Positions 36,008-44,541 of a stretch of 64,000 bases of DNA are shown here, piece by piece (the stretch's first letter is position 1; every line of letters begins with the position of its first letter). The stretch comes from Armatimonadota bacterium (GTDB taxonomy: Bacteria > Armatimonadota > Fimbriimonadia > Fimbriimonadales > Fimbriimonadaceae): NCBI GenBank assembly GCA_017303935.1, contig JAFLBD010000002.1, positions 372,001 to 436,000 on the forward strand. The letters are read 5' to 3'. The translations under genes and the position numbers were made by a program. The notes under the pieces are model-generated. The model was not told the DNA's origin, did not search any database, and saw only the letters and a program-made list of their open reading frames with translations.

Positions 36008-37016
36008 TTGGATGCTTCGCTCTTGCGAGGTTTCGAGGCGCGGTGTACCAGCCCCTAATCCGCATGTTGGGTGCGTTATCGTCCGGGAAGGGAATCTGGT
36101 CGGAGAGGGTTTTCACGCGTTTGCAGGCGGCGACCATGCCGAAGTCATGGCTCTCAAGGAAGCGGGAGAGTCGGCGCAAGGCGCAACGGCGTACGTGACT
36201 CTGGAACCGTGCAACCACTTCGGCAGCACGCCTCCTTGCAGTCATGCGCTAGTCAACGCCGGAGTTTCTAAGGTTGTCTACGCATGTGCTGATCCGAATC
36301 CTAAGGCTGCGGGTGGGGCCGAGTTTTTGCGGCAAGCAGGGGTGGAAGTTGAATCCGGCTTGTGCGAGCAAGAAGCCCAGCACGCGAACGAAGTCTGGTG
36401 GCGGAGTTTTGAACTCGGACGACCATTTGTCACGTTGCACATCGCGGTGTCGGCGGATGGATTCGTAGACGATGCATCCGGCCGTGGAGCAAGGATCACC
36501 GGTCAAGAGGCAATCCGCGATGTTCAGCAAAGTCGCGGGACACATGGCTGCGTTCTTATCGGGCGCAACACGGCTGCTGGCGACAATCCGCGACTCACCG
36601 TCCGCGAATTCGAGATTCTTCGACAGCCGCTGAGGGTGATCTTGGATTCTAGAGCGCAGCTGCAGAGGAATCTGAATGTGTTTTCGGACGGGCTCGCACC
36701 GACACTCAGGATTGTCGAACGTGGAATGGCTTCGACAGAATTTGATTTGGAATGCGACTCTCTCGCAAACCTGCTACAAGAGCTACGCCATCGGGATGTT
36801 AAGGGTGTTTACGTTGAAGGCGGTCCAGAAACATTGCGGCGGTTTGCACGGGCTGGATTCGTGGACCGATTCGACGTTTACCAATCTCCAAAACCGCTCG
36901 GGACCGGGAAGTCGTTTGATCCAAACGAAGTGATCGAACTTGCTAATCTCGTCGAATCCGAGAGGCGCGCACTCGGTGAGGATGTCCTGATTCGGTACCG
37001 ACCAGGTTCGAAATAG
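35985..37016 (+). CDS. ribD: Bifunctional riboflavin biosynthesis deaminase/reductase RibD
   Basis: 343 aa. The N-terminal deaminase domain (1-145) has the zinc motif HAE (in GGDHAEV) and LEPCNHFGSTPPC. The C-terminal reductase domain (about 150-343) starts with RPFVTLHIAVSADGF and contains GRNTAAGDNPRLTVR and YVEGGPETL. It deaminates and then reduces the pyrimidine intermediate of the flavin pathway. It is last in the aroK operon and followed by a terminator. The other rib genes are not in the window. Confidence 0.95.
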   Translation: MAKPSPTDWMLRSCEVSRRGVPAPNPHVGCVIVREGNLVGEGFHAFAGGDHAEVMALKEAGESAQGATAYVTLEPCNHFGSTPPCSHALVNAGVSKVVYACADPNPKAAGGAEFLRQAGVEVESGLCEQEAQHANEVWWRSFELGRPFVTLHIAVSADGFVDDASGRGARITGQEAIRDVQQSRGTHGCVLIGRNTAAGDNPRLTVREFEILRQPLRVILDSRAQLQRNLNVFSDGLAPTLRIVERGMASTEFDLECDSLANLLQELRHRDVKGVYVEGGPETLRRFARAGFVDRFDVYQSPKPLGTGKSFDPNEVIELANLVESERRALGEDVLIRYRPGSK

Positions 37017-37111
37017 GTCTAGTCCTAGTGCCGGGAACACCCGACTGCGATAGGCGTCTATAGGAATGTAGGAAAAATTTGTAAGACTTTCTTCTCTCCC
37101 ACAACCAAACA

Positions 37112-37152
37112 GGGCCTTGTTTCGACCCCTCCGAGACGGGCCCAATTTTTTT
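37112..37152 (+). terminator. Rho-independent terminator after ribD
   Basis: GGGCC pairs with GGCCC and an inner GTTTCG pairs with CGAGAC around a 7-nt loop. AA and seven T residues follow (37146-37152), reaching the stop codon of convergent pdxT. Confidence 0.72.
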
Positions 37153-37717
37153 ACTTCAGGCTCAAATACCAGTCGAGAAACGCCGTTCCCTGGGCGAGCT
37201 CGGGATGGAAAGAAGTGCCGACCCGATTGCCTTGTCGAACCGCGACGGTTTGGCCATCAAACGTTGCGAGCACTTCAACCGAATCGGAATGCTCAGTGAC
37301 GATTGGGGCGCGAATGAAAACTCCCATCACGGGCTCTTGCATCCCAACCATCGCGATTGGAGTTTCAAACGAGTGAACTTGCGCTCCAAACGCGTTGCGG
37401 CGGACGGTGATGTCCAGCAAACCCAACGAGTACTGATCGTACTTTTCGATCTTCGCAGCCATGAGGATCATGCCCATACAGGTGCCCCAAATCGGCTTCC
37501 CGGCATTGGCGAAATCGATCAACGCACTTCCTAATCCATACCGTCGGAGCAGGAGCCCCACCGTAGTGCTTTCTCCTCCCGGAAGGATCACGTGGGTCAC
37601 TCCGCTAAGGTCCTCGGGGCTCCGAATCTCGCAACCTTCATGGCCGCTTTCGGCGACTTTCTGGAGGTGCTTCTCAAAATCTCCTTGAACGCTCACCACC
37701 CCGACTTTGATTGCCAT
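37151..37717 (-). CDS. pdxT: Pyridoxal 5'-phosphate synthase glutaminase subunit PdxT
   Basis: 188 aa from the ATG at 37717. Longer upstream reading gives an unrelated, basic N-terminus that overlaps the arginase start and is rejected. It is a class I glutamine amidotransferase that feeds ammonia to PdxS. It has VGVVSVQGDF at the start, ILPGGESTTVGLLLRR, the catalytic Cys in GTCMGM and the His/Glu pair in SFHPEL. PdxS is not in the window. It diverges from arginase with only 37 bp between the start codons. Confidence 0.94.
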   Translation of the reverse strand: MAIKVGVVSVQGDFEKHLQKVAESGHEGCEIRSPEDLSGVTHVILPGGESTTVGLLLRRYGLGSALIDFANAGKPIWGTCMGMILMAAKIEKYDQYSLGLLDITVRRNAFGAQVHSFETPIAMVGMQEPVMGVFIRAPIVTEHSDSVEVLATFDGQTVAVRQGNRVGTSFHPELAQGTAFLDWYLSLK

Positions 37718-37725
37718 ATCGAGAA

Positions 37726-37747
37726 ATGATACTTGTCCCGGTATCAT
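37726..37747. promoter_or_regulatory. Inverted repeat in the pdxT/arginase divergent region; possible paired -10 boxes
   Basis: ATGATAC (37726-37732) and GTATCAT (37741-37747) form a perfect 7-bp inverted repeat with an 8-bp spacer, in a 37-bp divergent gap. Read outward, each half contains TATCAT ending 7-8 bases before the start codon it faces. That fits two leaderless promoters back to back, or a shared operator. Confidence 0.45.
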
Positions 37748-37754
37748 CGTGGTG

Positions 37755-38753
37755 ATGAAGGTCGAATTGATCGGCGCGCCATTTGATCGGTGCGGTAGGC
37801 ATCCAGGAAGCGCGTTGGGGCCGGACGCCATTCGGTTTGTGCTGGAGCGTGAAGTTCGCAGCGAGCAATCCGCTTGGATCAAGCAGTGGATCGGCGAAAG
37901 CCTGGTTGATCTCGGAAATGTGGAGTGGCGCACAGAGCCGGAAGTGGGTGGACTCAAAGGATTTCCTGAAGCGATGAGCTTCTATGAGGCACTCCAGAAA
38001 ATGACCTACGAGTCAATTTCTAAGGGAAATGTGCCGCTCGTTATCGGTGGCGATCATTCGCTCTCCATCGGCACTGTTTCCGGCGCGGCCAAGGCGATCT
38101 CACAAAGAGGCGGCAAATTCGGCTTACTCTGGATCGACGCTCATGCCGACTTAAACACTCCGGTCGGGTCTCCGAGCGGCAATGTCCACGGCATGCCAAT
38201 CGCTGCGCTGTTAGGGACAAAAGATACGGTTTCGGCTTCACCGATTTCGGAGCAATGGCGGGATCTGATTCAGCAATTTGCTGCTCCGACTCTTTCCGAA
38301 TCGCAAGTGGCATGGATTGGGCTGCGCGATGTTGACGCGAGCGAATCAGACCGGATCGCCAGCTATTCAGGGTGTTTTGCTTCGACAATGCAAGATATCG
38401 ATCGGCACGGCATCGGCCCGGTAATGGAGGCGTTTTGGACTTGGGCCGAACGCCAGGGAATCACCGATCTCTATATCAGTTTTGACGTGGACTCACTCGA
38501 TCCGGTGCTTGCGCCGGGAACTGGCACCGCCGTCCGTGGTGGACTGAGCTATCGTGAAGGTCACATGCTCGCCGAGTTTTTAGCGGATCGACTTCGCGAT
38601 GACGGCGTCAACCTGAGGCTCGCAGGGCTGGATGTTGTCGAAGTGAACCCGATGATGGACAGCGCCAACGCCACAGCAAAGGTTGCGATTGAGTGGGTGG
38701 CGTCATTGTTTGGCAAGAGAATTTTGAGCAAGAGGCCCGAGATTGGCTTCTGA
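37755..38753 (+). CDS. rocF: Arginase
   Basis: 332 aa from the ATG at 37755 (MKVELIGAPFD). An in-frame start 48 bases earlier is unlikely because it overlaps pdxT. Ureohydrolase metal ligands are seen in GGDHS, DAHADLNTP and SFDVDSLDP. The arginase-type GNVHGMP loop and the PGTGTAVRGGLSYREGH and VVEVNP motifs favour arginase over agmatinase. It hydrolyses arginine to ornithine and urea with two manganese ions. Its 3' end overlaps the TTG start of kdsD by 11 bp. Confidence 0.9.
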   Translation: MKVELIGAPFDRCGRHPGSALGPDAIRFVLEREVRSEQSAWIKQWIGESLVDLGNVEWRTEPEVGGLKGFPEAMSFYEALQKMTYESISKGNVPLVIGGDHSLSIGTVSGAAKAISQRGGKFGLLWIDAHADLNTPVGSPSGNVHGMPIAALLGTKDTVSASPISEQWRDLIQQFAAPTLSESQVAWIGLRDVDASESDRIASYSGCFASTMQDIDRHGIGPVMEAFWTWAERQGITDLYISFDVDSLDPVLAPGTGTAVRGGLSYREGHMLAEFLADRLRDDGVNLRLAGLDVVEVNPMMDSANATAKVAIEWVASLFGKRILSKRPEIGF

Positions 38754-39714
38754 ACTCAGCACCTTCAAGCGCGTCCTTCGGGAAGAAGCCGATGCCATTC
38801 TGGCGCTCATCGAGGCTCCAACGACTGAGTTTGAAAAAGCCGTCGAATGGATTTTTGCGAGCAGTGGCCGAGTAATCACTTGCGGCGTCGGGAAGTCGGG
38901 GCATATCGCTCGCAAAGTTGCCGGAACGCTGGCGAGCACTGGCACCCCGAGCCACTTTTTGCACGCCGCTGAAGCTGTGCACGGTGACCTGGGCATGATT
39001 ACTGATCAGGACATCGTGCTGGCGTATAGCCACAGTGGCGAGACCGACGAAATCGTGAAGCTCTTCCCGAGTTTTCAAGCGATCGGAGCGCGCACGATTC
39101 TGATCACGGGTCGCCCAAATAGCAGTGCTGGACGGTTAGCCGCGTTGGTATTGGACACGGGCGTCACACGAGAAGCATGTTCCATCAACCTCGCACCGAC
39201 GACGAGTACCACAGCAATGCTCGCACTCAGCGACGCTTTGGCTATCGAAGTGATGGACCGGCGAGGATTCAAGCAAGAAGATTTTGCAAAATTCCATCCG
39301 GCCGGCGCGCTCGGAAAGAGACTGTTGCTCGCTGTCTCGGACGTGATGCGGACGGGCGATGAAAACGCGGTTGTCATTGAGAGCGCACCGATTCTCGAAG
39401 TGCTGAAGGCAATTACGAATGCTCGCGCTGGAGCAGCGTGTGTGGTTGATGGTGATGGCAAGATGGTCGGGTTCTTGAGTGATGGCGATATACGGCGTCA
39501 CTTCTTGGGTTCCTCCGATCCGTTTGGGGCTGCCGCGAACCAGATTATGTCGACCAAGTTCAGCACGATCAGCAGCGACCTGCTCGCGATCGAAGCGCTG
39601 GAAATGTTCGAGAATCTACAGAACAAGATTGGCGAGATTCCAGTCTTGGATTCAGAGGGCAAACCGATTGGAATGCTGGTGCTCAAAGACCTGCTTCGAA
39701 GCGGAATTGTCTAA
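38743..39714 (+). CDS. kdsD: Arabinose-5-phosphate isomerase (KdsD/KpsF/GutQ family)
   Basis: 323 aa from a TTG at 38743, with AAGAGG about eight bases upstream. The N-terminal SIS domain (about 35-170) has CGVGKSGHIARKVAGTLASTG and AEAVHGDLGMI. The KpsF-type helix contains FAKFHPAGALGKRL, followed by two CBS domains (about 205-323). It makes arabinose 5-phosphate, the precursor of KDO in LPS, which fits lpxA-lpxB elsewhere in the window. Its TAA stop shares the CTAA tetranucleotide with the stop of a convergent small gene. Confidence 0.93.
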   Translation: MASELSTFKRVLREEADAILALIEAPTTEFEKAVEWIFASSGRVITCGVGKSGHIARKVAGTLASTGTPSHFLHAAEAVHGDLGMITDQDIVLAYSHSGETDEIVKLFPSFQAIGARTILITGRPNSSAGRLAALVLDTGVTREACSINLAPTTSTTAMLALSDALAIEVMDRRGFKQEDFAKFHPAGALGKRLLLAVSDVMRTGDENAVVIESAPILEVLKAITNARAGAACVVDGDGKMVGFLSDGDIRRHFLGSSDPFGAAANQIMSTKFSTISSDLLAIEALEMFENLQNKIGEIPVLDSEGKPIGMLVLKDLLRSGIV

Positions 39715-39902
39715 GACTTCCGGCGAGATTGCGGCACATTGATGCGCGTATCGACCAACTTTTGTCTAAAATCGTTGAACGTACAGATGGACCTGATACC
39801 AAACTGGTTGGCGACTTCCACAGCGCTACCCCAGCTTTGTGGATTCAGTTTGCCGTCTTTGCAACGTCTATCTTCATATCGAGGGCAATCTTTGCAGTCC
39901 AT
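39711..39902 (-). CDS. Small cysteine-containing protein, unknown function
   Basis: 63 aa. It starts MDCKDCPRYEDRRCKDGK, with cysteines at 3, 6 and 14, and one more in GIRSICTFND. This could be a metal-binding knuckle. AAGGA stands 12 bases before the ATG on the reverse strand. Its TAG stop is embedded in CTAA shared with kdsD, a pattern also seen at two other convergent pairs here. Nothing overlaps it on the other strand except a rejected N-terminal extension. No family recognised. Confidence 0.55.
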   Translation of the reverse strand: MDCKDCPRYEDRRCKDGKLNPQSWGSAVEVANQFGIRSICTFNDFRQKLVDTRINVPQSRRKS

Positions 39903-39919
39903 CGGTTGATCGGTTCCTT

Positions 39920-40972
39920 ATGCTACCCGCACTACTTTTGACGCTTTCGACTCAGACACCGGTTCAAACGCCGGCGGTTGCGATGGATTTTCGAGATGGA
40001 TTCTTCATCTTGACGGAACCGGGCGGCGAGGTCACAAAGGTCAATTCGCGAATCTGGCCCAAGGCGCACCCCACCGCATTTGAACTGAAACATCCAAACG
40101 CGACGCTCGCTTGGAGCGGCCGTGGACTGTCTGTTACGGTCGGCCCCAGCGTTCGAACCGCGCGGTTTGCAGAAATGACTGCCTCGCCGAAATTCTTGAG
40201 CCGAACGGAAATTGACGAGATCGCCAGAAAAGTCACTGCAGGAAGCGTCGTTCGGGAAGTCTCTTCGCTCGCGGGTTGGGAGCAAGTAGGCGACATGCTC
40301 TACATGTTGGTTCGCTGGGAAGACAAAGCAAAAAAGCCGTGGCTAGAAGGATTGATTCGGGTTGATCTGAGCAAGAAATCGCCTTGGTACGAGGCTCTGG
40401 CGGTGACACGAACAATCTCGGACGCCACAGGTCCAGTTGACGACCAGCTCTATCCGACCGCGAACGGCTTGTATTCGCTAGCGACCACCAGCGACTCTTG
40501 GGGAATCAACAATTTTTCGGCTGGGGCATTTAAGTTCACACCAGTCGGCCGATTTCCAAAGAGAGCTGAAATCAGCGCAGATAGCAAATTGATCCGAGTC
40601 GTCGAAAAAACCAACTACGGGATGAATCTGGTGGCCTCGGTCACAGCTCCGGCTGGAGTTCGAACGAACCTTTTCGAGACTCGTGGAGAAGTGAGCTTCC
40701 CAGGCGATGACATCACTTTGGTGGCAGTCGTGTCATCAAGTTCGACCGTGGTGCGAAACACGACTTCGGGGCTGGAACTCGAATTGCCCAAAGATGTCGG
40801 GTTGCGATCAGTGCGTGCTGGACTGCTGGTTTGGGTGCCAGCAAAGGACCCACGACAAGCCGTTTTGTACAATCGCGATTCGCTTCGGTCGATCTCTAGG
40901 TGGACGGCGCAGACTAAGCCGACGCAGGGCTCAGGGACTGGTAAGCCGACCAAACCACCTGCGAAGCCATAA
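39920..40972 (+). CDS. Secreted protein of unknown function
   Basis: 350 aa from the ATG at 39920. The start is chosen because MLPALLLTLSTQ begins a short signal-like segment and the longer reading overlaps the divergent small gene. The body is rich in beta-strand patterns with repeated aromatic-Gly and Asp-Gly turns, possibly a propeller-like fold. The tail is Pro/Thr/Lys-rich (TQGSGTGKPTKPPAKP). No conserved family is recognised. Its last 59 bp overlap the convergent oxidoreductase gene. Confidence 0.65.
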   Translation: MLPALLLTLSTQTPVQTPAVAMDFRDGFFILTEPGGEVTKVNSRIWPKAHPTAFELKHPNATLAWSGRGLSVTVGPSVRTARFAEMTASPKFLSRTEIDEIARKVTAGSVVREVSSLAGWEQVGDMLYMLVRWEDKAKKPWLEGLIRVDLSKKSPWYEALAVTRTISDATGPVDDQLYPTANGLYSLATTSDSWGINNFSAGAFKFTPVGRFPKRAEISADSKLIRVVEKTNYGMNLVASVTAPAGVRTNLFETRGEVSFPGDDITLVAVVSSSSTVVRNTTSGLELELPKDVGLRSVRAGLLVWVPAKDPRQAVLYNRDSLRSISRWTAQTKPTQGSGTGKPTKPPAKP

Positions 40973-41849
40973 GGCCATCTTCGAGCGTTACGCTTGGTGC
41001 GCGTTTTTCTTGGATCGCGCTGACGAACTCGTTCACCATAAATTGGTCGAGATCAGGCCCGTATCCTGATAGGCTCAGCGAGCTTCCATAAACGTCCATC
41101 GTCTGACCAAAAAGATCGAGTTCGATAACTCCGAGTTCACCGACGATGTTCAAAGTGACGTCACCCCAAGTCTTGTAACTCTTGGGTCTTGACCAGCTAG
41201 AATCCAAGGTCGCGAACGTCCCATCCGCATAATCGAGCGTAAGCATCGCCACTTTTTCGTTGCCCGCAGGATGCGCATTGGCGTGAACCCGATTCGGTGA
41301 CTGGCCCGTAATTCTGCGCAACAGATCGGCAACGTGAACCACGTGATCCATCATGGCGCCGCCGCCGCTCAGCTTAGCGTCGTCGTACCAGAGTCCTGGA
41401 AATCGCGCCCGGTTTGTCGCGGCAATCGCAACCAATTTGCCTATTTCGCCATTCTGAATGCGCTTCAATGCCGACTGGAATGCAGGAGAAAATGGGCACG
41501 GAAACGCCGTCATGAAAAGCACTTGGTTGGATTCGACAATCTGGCGAATTCGGTTCGATTCCTGCTCAGAAAATGGAACCGGCTTTTCGCACAAGATCGG
41601 CTTTTGCGCTTGGGCTGCCAATTCGATCATCGCGAGGTGCTCCACGGTCTTGCCGCAGATGATCACGGCATCGCTGGCAGCCACGCATTCAGAAGCGCTC
41701 GCGAATGGTGTGGAATCGAATTTTGGCGCGTAGTTCGGATCGGATTCGAAATGTCCCGACAGTTCTGCGGAAGGGTGGTTTGAAAGCGCTCTGGCGTACG
41801 AACCGGCATGAACGTGGCTGGTGCCTAACAATCCGATCTTGATGGACAT
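40914..41849 (-). CDS. Gfo/Idh/MocA-family oxidoreductase
   Basis: 311 aa from the ATG at 41849 (MSIKIGLLGTSHVHAG); a longer frame to 41900 is not supported. The N-terminal Rossmann domain carries the EKP motif in PILCEKPV. The C-terminal substrate domain includes GGGAMMDHVVHVADLL, equivalent to the GGG..D..H motif. Family members are NAD(P)-dependent dehydrogenases or reductases of sugars and related polyols; the substrate cannot be told. The 3' end overlaps the convergent unknown gene by 59 bp. Confidence 0.88.
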   Translation of the reverse strand: MSIKIGLLGTSHVHAGSYARALSNHPSAELSGHFESDPNYAPKFDSTPFASASECVAASDAVIICGKTVEHLAMIELAAQAQKPILCEKPVPFSEQESNRIRQIVESNQVLFMTAFPCPFSPAFQSALKRIQNGEIGKLVAIAATNRARFPGLWYDDAKLSGGGAMMDHVVHVADLLRRITGQSPNRVHANAHPAGNEKVAMLTLDYADGTFATLDSSWSRPKSYKTWGDVTLNIVGELGVIELDLFGQTMDVYGSSLSLSGYGPDLDQFMVNEFVSAIQEKRAPSVTLEDGLMASQVVWSAYQSLSPASA

Positions 41850-41929
41850 GATTTCATTTTGTCGCGAATGCCCGAACGGATTCTTGAGTCTCGGGAACAA
41901 TTTGGGCGAAATTTGCGCTATCTGTTTTT

Positions 41930-42217
41930 ATGACCGGCTACTTATGGACTAAGTTATTGGCGCTTCTTGCAGCAACTGGGGCGATCTTGTTCCCTCAAGT
42001 GAGAGACAATCGCACGCCCCTTGCGGAGCGACCTGTGGAACCCAGAGTTGAGCTTGCAAGTGTACAAGAGCCGAATCGGGTGCAACGCGTGACCCGGATG
42101 GTCAAGATTGTCGTCACTGATGAGAGCGTCTGCGAAGTAACGATTTTCCGAACGAGCGATGAGCTAGACAAAAACCAAGAATCGTTTTTGGTAGATGTTC
42201 CGTCACCTCGCGCTTGA
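41930..42217 (+). CDS. Small secreted or membrane-anchored hypothetical protein
   Basis: 95 aa with a single N-terminal hydrophobic segment (WTKLLALLAATGAILFP) and a charged remainder. No ribosome site is visible. It lies alone between the divergent oxidoreductase and rplU, and the probable rplU promoter overlaps its stop codon. No family recognised; it may be a spurious frame. Confidence 0.45.
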   Translation: MTGYLWTKLLALLAATGAILFPQVRDNRTPLAERPVEPRVELASVQEPNRVQRVTRMVKIVVTDESVCEVTIFRTSDELDKNQESFLVDVPSPRA

Positions 42218-42243
42218 CGCGGGCGACCAGTTGGTGCCATACT
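42214..42243 (+). promoter_or_regulatory. Putative rplU-rpmA promoter
   Basis: TTGACG (42214-42219) and CATACT (42238-42243) are 18 bases apart, with TGC directly before the -10. This is the same layout as the pilM promoter. The leader to rplU would be about 50 nt. Confidence 0.5.
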
Positions 42244-42300
42244 CTCGGATTGCCGCTCCATGCATGACGCGTGAAAACCAAAGCGGCGAGGATAGATTTC

Positions 42301-42618
42301 ATGTTTGCAATTGTCAAGACCGGTGGAAAACAGCTTAAGGCGGCCAAAGACGAGATTCTCGTAATCGAGAAGATTGACGGCGAAGCCGGCACCAAGATTG
42401 ATCTGGACGAGGTCGTAATGGTCGTTGATGGTACTTCGGTCAAGGTCGGATCTCCGTTTGTGAAGGGTGCCAAAGTCAAGGCGGAGATTGTTCGCCAAGG
42501 CAAAGCTCCTAAGATCAGCGCTTTCAACTATAAGGCGAAGAAGAACGTCCGCAAGCGATGGGGACACCGACAGCCGCAAACATTCGTCAAGGTTCTTGAC
42601 GTTATCGGAGGCAAGTAA
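42301..42618 (+). CDS. rplU: 50S ribosomal protein bL21
   Basis: 105 aa from the ATG at 42301, giving the family start [16 protein letters not shown] lies upstream at a suitable distance. Conserved features are ILVIEKI and the C-terminal RNA-binding [15 protein letters not shown]. Five bases separate it from rpmA, the standard pair in bacteria. Confidence 0.97.
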   Translation: MFAIVKTGGKQLKAAKDEILVIEKIDGEAGTKIDLDEVVMVVDGTSVKVGSPFVKGAKVKAEIVRQGKAPKISAFNYKAKKNVRKRWGHRQPQTFVKVLDVIGGK

Positions 42619-42623
42619 GCTCA

Positions 42624-42884
42624 ATGGCACATAAGAAAGGTCAAGGTTCATCTAAGAACGGTCGAGATTCGAATTCCCAGCGACTTGGCGTCAAGCGCTA
42701 CGCTGGTGAAGTCGTCAAGGCTGGCACGATTTTGATTCGACAACGCGGTACCGAATTCCACCCAGGTGAGAATGTCGGCAAGGGCAAGGATTTCACACTG
42801 TTCGCTCTCGTCGACGGACAAATCAAGGTTGAAGGTCCAAAAGATAAGCGACGAATGAGCGTTTATCCGTACCAAGCAAACTAA
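42624..42884 (+). CDS. rpmA: 50S ribosomal protein bL27
   Basis: 86 aa. It starts [20 protein letters not shown], so the N-terminal tail that reaches the peptidyl-transferase centre lacks a cleavable extension. The conserved [20 protein letters not shown] follows. The unit ends at the downstream terminator. Confidence 0.97.
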   Translation: MAHKKGQGSSKNGRDSNSQRLGVKRYAGEVVKAGTILIRQRGTEFHPGENVGKGKDFTLFALVDGQIKVEGPKDKRRMSVYPYQAN

Positions 42885-42905
42885 CTCTAGAAATTAAATT
42901 TTGGT

Positions 42906-42939
42906 AAAGGAAGCAGGTCTTTTGACCTGCTTCCTTTTT
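42906..42939 (+). terminator. Rho-independent terminator after rplU-rpmA
   Basis: A perfect 14-bp stem (42906-42919 with 42924-42937, core GGAAGCAGGTC) with a TTTT loop; the run of T continues past the stem. Confidence 0.9.
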
Positions 42940-42966
42940 GTCTCGGTAGGGCTAGTATGAAAAGTA

Positions 42967-42975
42967 TGAGATAAT
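42967..42975 (+). promoter_or_regulatory. Possible extended -10 for the efflux operon
   Basis: TGA followed by GATAAT lies 14 bases before the ATG of the AbrB-like gene, which would leave a very short leader. No clear -35. Confidence 0.33.
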
Positions 42976-42988
42976 ACACATTTGAGGT

Positions 42989-43234
42989 ATGGATATCTCT
43001 ACACTTTTCTATGGTTCAGTGACGGTTGGTGAGCGCGGACAGATCGTCATTCCAGCCGAAGCGCGTGCTGAACTTCAAATCAAACCGGGCGACAAATTGA
43101 TCGTGATGCGTGATCCTACCCACGGTTGCCTGTCCATCGGGACTCTCTCACGCATGCGGCAAGTCATCGATCAATACGAAGCTGCCTACGAGAACCTGAT
43201 CAACGCCGAACCAGTCAAGGAGGAGCTGAGTTGA
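42989..43234 (+). CDS. AbrB/SpoVT-type DNA-binding regulator
   Basis: 81 aa. The swapped-hairpin AbrB domain is clear (VTVGERGQIVIPAEARAEL, then KPGDKLIVMRD), followed by a helical tail. GAGG sits only one base before the ATG, so a GTG at 43019, directly at the domain start, is an alternative. The stop overlaps the TTG start of the TolC-like gene. Being first in an efflux operon, it is probably an autoregulator of that operon; this is inference. Confidence 0.85.
   Translation: MDISTLFYGSVTVGERGQIVIPAEARAELQIKPGDKLIVMRDPTHGCLSIGTLSRMRQVIDQYEAAYENLINAEPVKEELS
43217..43225 (+). promoter_or_regulatory. Strong ribosome binding site fixing a TTG start
   Basis: AAGGAGGAG lies five bases before the TTG at 43231 and decides that start over upstream in-frame codons. 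Confidence 0.82.
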
Positions 43235-44538
43235 AGCGTTCGCTCATCGCTTTTTTTGTGCTGGCTGCATCAGCAATCCAGGCGCAAGAAACCCTTAACA
43301 TCGACCAAGCCGTCGAGATCGCCATCCAAAACTCTAGCCAAGTCAAGATCGCTCAATCGCAATACAAGCAAGCGGTGGAGCTTTCGAACCAAGCGCGAGG
43401 ATTCCTAGGAATTCGGGTGGACGGCTCGGCATCATACGAGCGATACCTCGATCGAACGATCTCGTTCGGCGGTGGGCAGGGGCAAATTGATGCCAAGCGC
43501 GCTACCCTGAATTTGAGCTATCCGATCGACCTCGTCGGAGTGAGCAGAAAGGCATGGCAAGGCGCAAATGCGAACGAGCGCGCTGCTCTGGAAGCCGTGA
43601 ATGTCGAAAAGAACAAGGTCCGGCTTTCTGTGCGAGAAGCGTTTTACGGCGTTCTCCGCGCCGAGTGGAACCAGGAGGTCCTGAAGGAAGCCTACGATGC
43701 TGCGACAGCACGCCTTGAAGTTGCTCGAAAGAGATTCAACGCTGGCGACATTCCGAAATTTGATGTCTTGAGGCTGGAAACCGAGGTCACCCGAGCCGAA
43801 TCCAACAAGCTTTCGGCAACGACTGCGGTCACTTTGTCGAAGCAAGTGCTGAACAATGCGATGGATCGGCCCATCGACACAGAATTTGAGATTGACACGC
43901 CGTTCCGAGAGGTTCGCTCCGATTCTCTGCCAGAAGTGTTGCTGGACGAAAAGACTCTGGCAGAACTCGCGCAACAATTCCGGCCAGAACTGAAACAGCT
44001 CGTACTCCTGAAGAAGGCGCGCGAGTTCTACACCTATGCCGAGCGGAGCGGAAACTCGCCCTCCTTGAGCTTTGGCACCCGGTACACCCACACGATTGAT
44101 CCGGCGTTTGGCGTGCGTGCGAACAACGTTGTTTTCTCCGCGACTTTGAGCTATCCGCTGTGGGACAGTGGAATCACGCGGGCAAAGATTCGTTCCGCCA
44201 AAGAGGCAGAAAACCAAGTTCAACTGAGCCTCGACAAGACGAAACTCGGCATTGACTTAGAGATTCGGAGCGCAGTTGTCCGGTTGACCAACGCGACAAA
44301 CCAACTGCGATTTGCGCGAAAAACGGTAGAGCTACAAGCCGAAGCGCTCCGTCTTGCTGAGCTGCGGTTTTCCGCTGGCGAAGGAATTTTGCTCGACGTC
44401 ACGCTGGCGGATGCTGACCTCCGGTCGGCACTTGGAGCACTGATCGCAGCGCGGTCTGAGTACCTGATTGCCGTCGCCGCACTCCAAAAAGCAGTAGGAA
44501 TTGATGAGCTTCCGACGACCAAGACCACAACCAACTAA
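43231..44538 (+). CDS. TolC-like outer-membrane efflux protein
   Basis: 435 aa from the TTG at 43231 (signal peptide MKRSLIAFFVLAASAIQA). It has two OEP repeats: the first from LNIDQAVEIAIQNSSQVKIA with long amphipathic helices, the second around residues 240-430 with AKIRSAKEAENQVQLSL. This family forms trimeric periplasm-spanning channels. The adaptor gene starts three bases after its stop codon. Confidence 0.92.
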   Translation: MKRSLIAFFVLAASAIQAQETLNIDQAVEIAIQNSSQVKIAQSQYKQAVELSNQARGFLGIRVDGSASYERYLDRTISFGGGQGQIDAKRATLNLSYPIDLVGVSRKAWQGANANERAALEAVNVEKNKVRLSVREAFYGVLRAEWNQEVLKEAYDAATARLEVARKRFNAGDIPKFDVLRLETEVTRAESNKLSATTAVTLSKQVLNNAMDRPIDTEFEIDTPFREVRSDSLPEVLLDEKTLAELAQQFRPELKQLVLLKKAREFYTYAERSGNSPSLSFGTRYTHTIDPAFGVRANNVVFSATLSYPLWDSGITRAKIRSAKEAENQVQLSLDKTKLGIDLEIRSAVVRLTNATNQLRFARKTVELQAEALRLAELRFSAGEGILLDVTLADADLRSALGALIAARSEYLIAVAALQKAVGIDELPTTKTTTN

Positions 44539-44541
44539 CCC

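Noticed and set aside
37718-37957. N-terminal extension of pdxT by 80 codons
   Set aside because: The extra sequence is basic and unrelated to PdxT, overlaps the arginase start, and the family N-terminus begins at 37717.
43126-43230. Extension of the TolC-like gene to an ATG at 43126
   Set aside because: It overlaps the AbrB-like gene and would place the signal peptide internally; AAGGAGGAG fixes the TTG at 43231.
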